The position numbers were made by a program, and so were the translations under genes. Below, piece by piece: positions 47,931-55,919 of a DNA stretch of 64,000 bases. The stretch is from Pseudomonas chlororaphis subsp. aurantiaca (GTDB taxonomy: Bacteria > Pseudomonadota > Gammaproteobacteria > Pseudomonadales > Pseudomonadaceae), in contig NZ_CP059162.1 of the NCBI RefSeq assembly GCF_013466605.1, positions 1,860,001 to 1,924,000 on the forward strand. Direction: 5' to 3'. How positions within the stretch are numbered: position 1 is the first letter of the stretch; each line of letters opens with the position of its first letter. Below the pieces are notes generated by a model. It was given only the letters and a program-made list of their open reading frames with translations, was not told where the DNA came from and made no database searches.

Positions 47931-50807
47931 ATGATTCGAGCGTGCTGTCGGATAGTCGTTCTCTGCCTGTTACTTGTTCCATCGCCGCTACTGCTCGCGC
48001 AGGAATCAGACATCTCGCTTATCGCAAGGGTGGCAGTGACCAGCCGACCATGGCTGAGCGAAGCAGACCGCCAGTGGCTGGCAAGCAGAGGTCCGCTCAC
48101 GATCGGGGTGGCACTGCCCGACTACCCGCCGCTGGGCATGCTCGACGTCAATCGCTTTCAGGGAATCACCGCGGACTACCTGGCCTTGCTGTTCGAAGTC
48201 CCCCCTCATGTCCGTCTGTTTGCTTCCCGGCAGGCGGCGTTGACCGCGTTGCACAATGGCGAGATCGACTTGGTCGGCGGCGGCTCCGCAGTGGATGCCG
48301 AGGACCACGGCCTGCTACTGACCCAGGCCTATGAACCGAACCAGCCCGTGCTGGTAACAGCCGAGAGCCGCTCTTTCGACCCAGAGAAACCCGGCACCCG
48401 GCTGGGCGTATTTGCCGGCTATCGTATCGAGGAAAAAGTCTCCGCCATTTATCCGAACAGCCAGGTCCTGCCATTTGTCTCGACGCTGCGCGCGCTCGAA
48501 GCGTTAAGCCTGGGCGAGGTCGACGGGGTGATCGACGATGCGGTGTCGGCTCACTACCTGATCAACATCAACTACCTGCTGGACCTGCATATCGAAAACT
48601 TCGCTCCGGTGGAAAGCCGTGGCTTCGGCTTCCTGGTGCGCGCCTCCGATACGCGATTGCATGGCGTGATCGAACGCGCCTTGCCATTCATACGCTCGCG
48701 CCATAGCGAAAATATTCTGCGTAATTGGAGTGCGGGGAGCAGCCTGCGCCTGACCCAGCAGCGCGTGAAACTGACGCCCGCCGAGAACCGTTGGCTGGCG
48801 GCACACCCGGAAATCCCGGTGAGCGTCAGTGACTCTCTCGGAGCATTGGGGCAACTGGACAGCGGTGGGCAGGTACGGGGTATCGGCCCCGACTACCTCA
48901 AGTTGATCAGCCAGCGAAGCGGCCTGACGTTCCGCCCTGTCCGGGCGCAGAACTATACCGAGATGAAAACCCAGATAACCCAGGGCCAGACCCTGATGAC
49001 CTCGGTCACGTCGGCAGATCCTGATACCGAGGCCGATATGGATATCCTCCTTCCTTATCTGAGGAGCTCGGTCGTGCTGATGGCCGGACCACGATCCGCA
49101 CGCACCCAGGGCAGTCCTTTTCATAGCCTTGAAGACCTGCAAGGCAAGCGACTGGCCAGTGTCCCCGGCTACTTCATCAACCCGATCATCCAGCAGGACT
49201 ATCCAGACATCCGGCTACAGATCTATCCCAACTTCCTGGAGGCCATGCGCAGCGTGGATGACGGGCGTAGCGACGCCTTCATCGGCAGTGACTACACCGG
49301 CCGTTTCCTGTCCGCGCAGCGTTTCAACAACCGCTTGCGCGTGATCGGCATCCTCGACGAGTTCTCCCGCCCCGTCAGCCTTGGGGTGCTAAAAGGGCAG
49401 GAAGAATTGCGCAGCATCCTGGAAAAAGCCCAGGTTGCTATCACCCCGGAGGAAGTGGCTGATATCGTGCGACAGTGGGAACCACGATTCTCTAGTAGCG
49501 GCAGCAACTTCTGGCGCGATCATCGTAGCAAGATCCTCCGGCTTGGCGGGGTCTTCGGTTTGCTGGTCCTGCTATCGCTGATCTGGGGCTTCTACCTGAC
49601 TCGACAGGTGCGCAAGACCCGTCAGGCCGAAGGAGAGCTGGCGCTGGCGCGCGAGAAGGCCGAGACGGCCAACGAGGCCAAGAGCGTGTTCCTGTCCACC
49701 ATGAGTCATGAAATCCGTACCCCGCTGAACGCGATCATCGGCCTGCAGGAAGTGGTGCTGCAGAAAGCCGAGCGGGGCGAACTGGACCTGGCGTCGCTGG
49801 GGATTGCGCAAGAGGCCGCGCAGGGGTTGCTGTTGCTGCTCGGCAATGTGCTCGACCTGAACCGGATCGAGTCCGGCATGATCGACTCGGCGCCCGAGGC
49901 GGTGCTGCTCAAGGCCCAGATCGAAGCGATCGCGCCCCTGGTGGCCGGCATGGCACGACAGAAGCACCTGGCGTTCGAGATGCAGTTCGCGGGCGACATG
50001 GAGCAATGGGTGCTGATCGACCCGCTGCATTTGAAACAGGTGCTGTTCAACCTGTTGAGCAACGCCATTAAGTTCACTGAGCAAGGCGGAGTAACGCTGC
50101 GTGCCTCGGGGAGCCAAGATGGCGGATATCTGCGACTGCTGCTGGAGGTCATCGACACTGGCCTCGGTATTGCCGTGCAGGACCAGGCTCGGCTGTTCCA
50201 GCCCTTCTCCCAGGTCAGCTCAGCCCAGGTCGGGCAAAGCTTCGGCAGCGGGCTGGGGCTGAATATCACCCGGCGCCTAGTTGAGCTCATGGACGGTAGC
50301 ATCGACTTGAACAGCGAGCAGGGCAAAGGTTCCTGCTTCAGCGTCACCCTGCAACTGCCCCTGGCCGAGGCGCCTGCCGAAGCCAAAGTAGAAATACCGG
50401 CGACCAGCACCGGGCAGCCTTCACTGAACATTCTCGTTGCCGAGGACAATGCGTTCAGCCGGTTGACGCTGGAAGAGCAATTATTGGTTCTGGGTCATCG
50501 CGTGACGCTGGTCGAGGATGGGCAGGCGGCGTGGGAAGCCTGGCTGGCTGCCGAGTACGATGTGTTGATCACCGACAGCCAGATGCCGCGCCTGGGCGGC
50601 TATGACTTGACCCTGCGCATCCGCCAGATGGAGCGCGAGGAGGGGCGCCGGCGTTGCTGGATCCTCGGTGCGACCGCCAGTGCCGAGGATGCGGAGATCC
50701 AGCGGTGCCTGTCCGCCGGGATGGACGATGTGGTGTTCAAGCCCCTGACGCAGCAGGTGTTGCGCCAGGCGCTGGAAAATACTCAACGCGATCCTGCGCG
50801 GGCTTGA
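47931..50807 (+). CDS. BvgS-like hybrid sensor kinase with two periplasmic Venus-flytrap domains
   Basis: The 958 residues run: signal-type N-terminus (1-24), first SBP_bac_3 domain (about 45-270, LASRGPLTIGVALPDYPPLG), second SBP_bac_3 domain (about 280-520, LAAHPEIPVSVSDSLG), TM at about 536-556, a short coiled linker, HisKA with His593 in STMSHEIRTPLNA, HATPase (NLLSNAIKFTEQG; GSGLGLNITRRL) and a receiver with Asp882 in LITDSQMP. Unlike BvgS it has no PAS between TM and HisKA and no C-terminal Hpt. No response regulator gene is adjacent, so its output protein is elsewhere. The ATG follows AGGAAGGTACTCC. Confidence 0.93.
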   Translation: MIRACCRIVVLCLLLVPSPLLLAQESDISLIARVAVTSRPWLSEADRQWLASRGPLTIGVALPDYPPLGMLDVNRFQGITADYLALLFEVPPHVRLFASRQAALTALHNGEIDLVGGGSAVDAEDHGLLLTQAYEPNQPVLVTAESRSFDPEKPGTRLGVFAGYRIEEKVSAIYPNSQVLPFVSTLRALEALSLGEVDGVIDDAVSAHYLININYLLDLHIENFAPVESRGFGFLVRASDTRLHGVIERALPFIRSRHSENILRNWSAGSSLRLTQQRVKLTPAENRWLAAHPEIPVSVSDSLGALGQLDSGGQVRGIGPDYLKLISQRSGLTFRPVRAQNYTEMKTQITQGQTLMTSVTSADPDTEADMDILLPYLRSSVVLMAGPRSARTQGSPFHSLEDLQGKRLASVPGYFINPIIQQDYPDIRLQIYPNFLEAMRSVDDGRSDAFIGSDYTGRFLSAQRFNNRLRVIGILDEFSRPVSLGVLKGQEELRSILEKAQVAITPEEVADIVRQWEPRFSSSGSNFWRDHRSKILRLGGVFGLLVLLSLIWGFYLTRQVRKTRQAEGELALAREKAETANEAKSVFLSTMSHEIRTPLNAIIGLQEVVLQKAERGELDLASLGIAQEAAQGLLLLLGNVLDLNRIESGMIDSAPEAVLLKAQIEAIAPLVAGMARQKHLAFEMQFAGDMEQWVLIDPLHLKQVLFNLLSNAIKFTEQGGVTLRASGSQDGGYLRLLLEVIDTGLGIAVQDQARLFQPFSQVSSAQVGQSFGSGLGLNITRRLVELMDGSIDLNSEQGKGSCFSVTLQLPLAEAPAEAKVEIPATSTGQPSLNILVAEDNAFSRLTLEEQLLVLGHRVTLVEDGQAAWEAWLAAEYDVLITDSQMPRLGGYDLTLRIRQMEREEGRRRCWILGATASAEDAEIQRCLSAGMDDVVFKPLTQQVLRQALENTQRDPARA

Positions 50808-50850
50808 GCACGACGAGCCGGCCTCCAGGAAAGTCCCATCACGAATAATT

Positions 50851-50889
50851 GCGGCGCTGTCTGAGCTGGCCGGATGCACTCAGCGCCGC
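50851..50889 (+). terminator. Hairpin after the BvgS-like kinase gene
   Basis: GCGGCGCTG and CAGCGCCGC pair perfectly across a 21-base loop, 43 bp after the stop. There is no T run, so termination efficiency is doubtful. Confidence 0.4.
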
Positions 50890-52060
<1,171 letters not shown>

Positions 52061-52137
52061 CCGTGGATCTGCACTGAGCAAAGCCTGGATCGAGCCGCCA
52101 GTTACCGGCGGCTCGATCAAGCAGGGCGTTGGGAGGC

Positions 52138-52776
52138 TTACATCGACAGGATCAGGCGCCCGGCGAACAGAATCAGGATCACCCCCATGGTCCGTTCGAA
52201 CCAATGGCCCATGCGCATGAACAGCAAGCGCACCCGCGGGCTGGAAAAGAACAGCGCGACGATCACGAACCACAGCGCGTTCACGCAACACATCCACACA
52301 CCGTAGAGCGCCTGCACCTTGAGGGGCGTGGTGGCGCTGATCACCGTGGTGAAAATCGCCAGGAAGAACAGCGTGGCCTTGGGGTTGGTGGCGTTGGTCA
52401 GGAAACCGGTCATGAAGGCCTTGGGCAAAGTCTGCCTTTGCGCCTGATCGTTGCCCGCATCGCTGCCTTCGATCGAGGTCTTGGGCTTGCTGCGCAGCAG
52501 GCTGACCCCGAGATAAAGAATGTAGGCACCGCCCACCACCTTGGCCACGCTCAGCAGCCATGGCGTGGTGTGCATCAGCGCACCGACCCCCAGCAGGGTG
52601 TACAGCACATGCACGGAAATCCCCGCGCCGATGCCGATGGCCGTGCCCAGCCCGACCACCCGGCCAAAGCGCACGCTCTGGCGGATGGTCACGGCAAAGT
52701 CAGGCCCGGGAGCCACCACGGCGAGAAAGTGGATGGTCGCCAGGGCCAGGAATTCGCCTAGATAGTTGGAAAGCAT
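52138..52776 (-). CDS. LysE/RhtB-family amino-acid exporter
   Basis: The 212-residue inner-membrane protein has six hydrophobic segments and the LysE signature near the N-terminus (VVAPGPDFAVTIRQSVRFG). Family members export basic or neutral amino acids such as lysine, homoserine and threonine. It begins one base after the stop of the 2OG-Fe(II) oxygenase gene, which makes the two products a functional pair and suggests export of a hydroxylated amino acid. Confidence 0.92.
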   Translation of the reverse strand: MLSNYLGEFLALATIHFLAVVAPGPDFAVTIRQSVRFGRVVGLGTAIGIGAGISVHVLYTLLGVGALMHTTPWLLSVAKVVGGAYILYLGVSLLRSKPKTSIEGSDAGNDQAQRQTLPKAFMTGFLTNATNPKATLFFLAIFTTVISATTPLKVQALYGVWMCCVNALWFVIVALFFSSPRVRLLFMRMGHWFERTMGVILILFAGRLILSM

Positions 52777-52777
52777 T

Positions 52778-53548
52778 TCAACTCCAGAAGGTCAGGGGGG
52801 ACGAGCTGCCGCGATAGCCGACAAAAAAGGAAAGGCTCAGGCGCGGGTTGGCCACCCCTGGGGTGACGGCATGCATGCGCCTTGAATTGAACATGATGAA
52901 ATCCCCGGGCTCCGGGCGGATCTCCAGCGAGGGTGTGCCGAGCAGGGCGGGATCGATGCCGTAGCTGTCGCCGCGCATCTCGTCGAACTGATCGGGTGAA
53001 ATATCGTGATTCCACATCTGCAGGGCGCCGCCGGCCTCGGGCATGTTCAGGTAGAGGTTGCAGGCGAACTGTGCTTCCAGGCTGTGGGCCTGGAAGCTGT
53101 CGGGGGCGTCCTTGGCGAAGATGTCGCGATGGGCGAGGAAACACACGCCGGGCTTCACCACCCGCGACAGGCCGACGTACATCTTGCGCCCGTACAGGTT
53201 TTCCAGGTGGGCGCCGGCCGGCCAGGACTCGTCGAGCATGCAGCGCAGGGTGTCGACAGGAGAGGCGTAGGGTGCGCAGCGCGAACGCAGTTCGTCGATG
53301 TTGGCTGTGGCGCGCTCGAAATAGTCCTCGATCAGCAGCGGCTGGTTTTCCGCTTCGTAAAACGCCATGCCGATACGCCCGATGCTGGGAGCGTTGATGT
53401 AGCCCTCGAAGCCGGGAGCGAGAATCTTGTCGCCCAGCTGGATCGCCTGGGCGTGCGGCAGGAAGTTCTTGATGCGCAGGGCGAGCACTTGTTCCTGGGC
53501 CAGTTTCTTTATGCACGTCTCATCGAGACGCTCGACGTCAAGCATCAT
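52778..53548 (-). CDS. 2-oxoglutarate/Fe(II)-dependent oxygenase
   Basis: The 256-residue protein shows the facial triad of non-haem 2OG oxygenases: His140-Arg-Asp142 in FLAHRDIFAKD and distal His226 in SRRMHAVTPG, with Arg236 ten residues on as the 2OG-carboxylate ligand (NPRLSLSFF). The double-stranded beta-helix core is about residues 120-245. The substrate is unknown. A free amino acid is suggested only by the coupled LysE exporter. The ATG follows AGAGGGATCTGCAG; a second ATG directly follows the first. In P. fluorescens-type genomes similar proteins are usually just called 2OG-Fe(II) oxygenase. Confidence 0.88.
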   Translation of the reverse strand: MMLDVERLDETCIKKLAQEQVLALRIKNFLPHAQAIQLGDKILAPGFEGYINAPSIGRIGMAFYEAENQPLLIEDYFERATANIDELRSRCAPYASPVDTLRCMLDESWPAGAHLENLYGRKMYVGLSRVVKPGVCFLAHRDIFAKDAPDSFQAHSLEAQFACNLYLNMPEAGGALQMWNHDISPDQFDEMRGDSYGIDPALLGTPSLEIRPEPGDFIMFNSRRMHAVTPGVANPRLSLSFFVGYRGSSSPLTFWS

Positions 53549-53576
53549 CTGCAGATCCCTCTATCCGATAATCGTC

Positions 53577-53596
53577 GAACCCGCGCACGCGGGTTT
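53577..53596. terminator. Palindromic hairpin between alaX and the oxygenase gene
   Basis: AACCCGCG-CA-CGCGGGTT, an 8-bp perfect stem with a 2-base loop, lies in the roughly 100-bp gap. There is no T tract on the minus strand, so it could attenuate or process the transcript instead of ending it. Confidence 0.4.
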
Positions 53597-53649
53597 CCCC
53601 TGTGTCAGGCGATGCGTCGCGTGATGTGCAAGGCAACACCGCCGATGAA

Positions 53650-54276
53650 TCAGTCCACGTGGTAGTGAACTGAAAGCATTCCTTTCTTTTGCGAGAGGGA
53701 GGCGATAGTGACGCTGCCCAATTCCTTCAGGCGCTTCACGTGGGTACCACCGCAACCATAGGCGGGAAGCTCGCCGAAACCGATTTCCCGCGAGCCTTCA
53801 CGCAGCGAGATCAGGCGCGGCAGGTCGGCGGCAATCCAGTGATCGATGCCACTCTGCAGGCTGTCGACGTCGAGTTCCTGCGGGCTGTCGCCGGGCTTGA
53901 AGGACACGCGGCCCTCGCCAGGCCAGTGATGGGCCTTGACCGGAACCCAGCCGCGGGTTTCGCCGAAATGGCCGATCAGGTGCCCGGCCGAATGCATGCG
54001 GGTATTGAACTGGCGACGCTGTTCATCGACCTGGACCTGGACCATGCCCGGTTGTACCGGCTGGCTGACGTAATGAACGATCCGCTCGGGTTCCTGGACC
54101 ACGCGCAATACCTGGCTGTCGCCGATCCAGCCGGTGTCGCAGGGTTGGCCGCCGCCTTGGGGATGAAAAATCGTGGCACGCAGGACCACCGCGAATTCGT
54201 TGTCCTGCGGGGTGCATTCGAGCACTTCAACGTTGGCCTTGAGTTCATCATTATGAAAAAAGAGGCGAAGCGTCAT
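53650..54276 (-). CDS. Alanyl-tRNA editing protein (AlaX family)
   Basis: AlaX proteins are free-standing copies of the AlaRS editing domain that hydrolyse mischarged Ser- or Gly-tRNA(Ala). The 208 residues have an N-terminal beta domain with GGGQPCDTGWIG and the SAD domain with both zinc motifs: HSAGHLIGH (HxxxH) and CGGTHV (C...H). The alanyl-tRNA synthetase body is absent. It lies upstream of the oxygenase and exporter genes on the same strand and divergent from lysR. Its specificity may differ from standard AlaX, given this context. Confidence 0.93.
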   Translation of the reverse strand: MTLRLFFHNDELKANVEVLECTPQDNEFAVVLRATIFHPQGGGQPCDTGWIGDSQVLRVVQEPERIVHYVSQPVQPGMVQVQVDEQRRQFNTRMHSAGHLIGHFGETRGWVPVKAHHWPGEGRVSFKPGDSPQELDVDSLQSGIDHWIAADLPRLISLREGSREIGFGELPAYGCGGTHVKRLKELGSVTIASLSQKKGMLSVHYHVD

Positions 54277-54289
54277 ATTCCGTGCCCTT

Positions 54290-54309
54290 ATTAAAATGTC
54301 TTTTTTAAT
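54290..54309. promoter_or_regulatory. Inverted repeat in the alaX-lysR divergent promoter, possible LysR operator
   Basis: ATTAAAA-TGTCTT-TTTTAAT is a perfect 7-bp inverted repeat in the 91-bp region between the two starts. It lies 14 bp upstream of the alaX start and 59 bp upstream of lysR. LysR-type proteins bind AT-rich dyads (T-N11-A) in such gaps. It may equally be part of an AT-rich promoter. Confidence 0.5.
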
Positions 54310-54367
54310 TATATGGTGCGGCGGAATTGCGTGATAATCCGTTCAAACCTCAAAGGACTGTTGTGCT

Positions 54368-55351
54368 GTGAGCATAAATCTTCCCCTTCCGTTGCTGGGT
54401 GAAATGGCGATTTTCGTCAAGGTCGTCGAGGTCGGCAGCTTCTCCGAAGCCGCCCGCCAGCTGGGCTCTTCACCGTCGGCGGTGAGCCGCAGTATTTCCC
54501 GGCTGGAGAAGGCGCTGGCGATTCGCCTGCTGCAACGCACCACGCGCAAGTTACGCTTGAGCGAAGGGGGCGAGGAGGTGTTCAAGCGTTGCAGCGAGAT
54601 GGTCAGCGCCGCCAAGTCGGTGATGGAAATCAGCGGTCAGTTCACCCACGAGGCCGAAGGGTTGGTACGGGTCAGCGTGCCCAAGGCCGTGGGGCGTTTT
54701 GTCGTGCATCCTTATATGCCCGAGTTTCTGCGGCGTTACCCGAAGGTCGATGTCGAGTTGTTATTGGAAGATCGCAACATCGATCTGATCGACGACAACG
54801 TCGACCTGGCCATCCGCATCACCGATCGACCGCCGGCGGGGCTGGTCGGACGCCAGTTGCTGACCATCGACCATATGCTGTGTGCCACGCCGCAGTACCT
54901 GGCCGAGCATGGAACGCCGAGCCATCCCCATGACCTGCTCAACCACAGTTGCATTTACCTGGGCGAAACCCCCAGCGATGCGCGCTGGAAGTTCAAGAAC
55001 GGCAGCAAGTCGGTGACCGTCGGCGTGCGCGGGCGTTATGCGGCCAATCACACCGGGGTGAGGCTGGGAGCAGTGCTGGAACATATCGGCATCGGCAGCC
55101 TGCCGTACTTCACTGCGCGGCATGCCCTGGAGCAGGGCTTGCTGGTACAGGTACTGCCGGACTGGACGTTTCTCGCCTCCTACCATGGCGGCGCCTGGTT
55201 GCTGCATTCGCCGACCCGTTACCTGCCGCCGAAGCTGCGGGTATTCATCGATTACCTGGTGGAGTGCCTGGCCAAGGAGCCGACCTTGAGCCGGCAGGGC
55301 AAGCAGGAGGCCAAAGGCTACGAACAGCCCGAAGGTGATGGCGCCGGCTGA
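54368..55351 (+). CDS. LysR-family transcriptional regulator
   Basis: The 327-residue regulator has an N-terminal winged helix (VEVGSFSEAARQLGSSPSAV, then SRSISRLEKALA) and a C-terminal substrate-binding domain of about 200 residues. It starts at GTG, preceded by AAGGACTGTTGTGCT. It is divergent from alaX across 91 bp, the usual arrangement for a LysR regulator that controls its neighbour. The inducer is unknown; an amino acid is an obvious candidate. A terminator follows. Confidence 0.94.
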   Translation: MSINLPLPLLGEMAIFVKVVEVGSFSEAARQLGSSPSAVSRSISRLEKALAIRLLQRTTRKLRLSEGGEEVFKRCSEMVSAAKSVMEISGQFTHEAEGLVRVSVPKAVGRFVVHPYMPEFLRRYPKVDVELLLEDRNIDLIDDNVDLAIRITDRPPAGLVGRQLLTIDHMLCATPQYLAEHGTPSHPHDLLNHSCIYLGETPSDARWKFKNGSKSVTVGVRGRYAANHTGVRLGAVLEHIGIGSLPYFTARHALEQGLLVQVLPDWTFLASYHGGAWLLHSPTRYLPPKLRVFIDYLVECLAKEPTLSRQGKQEAKGYEQPEGDGAG

Positions 55352-55376
55352 GCCAGCCGCTCATGGGCAGGAAAAC

Positions 55377-55409
55377 AAAAGGCCCGCCGGTTCAACCGTG
55401 CGGGCCTTT
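55377..55409. terminator. Bidirectional terminator after lysR
   Basis: AAAGGCCCGC / GCGGGCCTTT with an internal CGGTT/AACCG loop stem lies between the converging lysR gene and the small conserved gene. Confidence 0.88.
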
Positions 55410-55427
55410 GTAGTGTCCGGGTCGGAC

Positions 55428-55835
55428 TCAGTGCTTGCTGTCCTGGGCGGAGAGCGCCAGCAGCTGCTTTTCCTGGTTCCAGTCGAACGGTTCATCGTTC
55501 TGCTCGGCCTCGTAGCGGCGCTCTTCAAGCGCCTGGTACAGGTCGATTTCTTCGTCGGGCATGTAGTGCAGGCAATCCCCGGCGAAGAACCACAGTAGAT
55601 CGCGCGGTACCAGATGGGCGACCTGTGGATAACGCTGCATCACCTGGCACAGCAGATCCTGGCCCAGGTACTGGCTTTCGATCGGGTCGATCGGCAGTGA
55701 GGCGCGCAGTTCGTCGAAGCGTTCCAGGAACAAGGCATGGCTTTCTTCGGGAACCTGCTCGGCTTCACCCACGGCGACCAGGATACTGCGCAAATGGTCG
55801 AGCAGGACGAGATGATCGGCGACGACGTTGGACAT
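55428..55835 (-). CDS. Small conserved Pseudomonas protein (PA2817-like)
   Basis: The 135-residue acidic, helical protein begins MSNVVADHLVLLDHLRSIL. I recall it as an uncharacterised Pseudomonas family found next to the acyl-CoA dehydrogenase gene, which is also the neighbour here. The upstream in-frame ATG would add seven residues. Function unknown. Confidence 0.78.
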   Translation of the reverse strand: MSNVVADHLVLLDHLRSILVAVGEAEQVPEESHALFLERFDELRASLPIDPIESQYLGQDLLCQVMQRYPQVAHLVPRDLLWFFAGDCLHYMPDEEIDLYQALEERRYEAEQNDEPFDWNQEKQLLALSAQDSKH

Positions 55836-55858
55836 GACATGAGTCCTCAACAGCAAAA

Positions 55859-55889
55859 CGGGCGCGGGAGTATATAGCTCCCGCGCCCG
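55859..55889 (-). terminator. Terminator after fadE
   Basis: CGGGCGCGGGAG / CTCCCGCGCCCG is a perfect 12-bp stem with a seven-base loop. On the minus strand it is followed by GTTTTGC, 30 bp after the fadE stop. Confidence 0.8.
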
Positions 55890-55919
55890 GTTTCATAATC
55901 CGCCTGACGGTCTTGCGCC

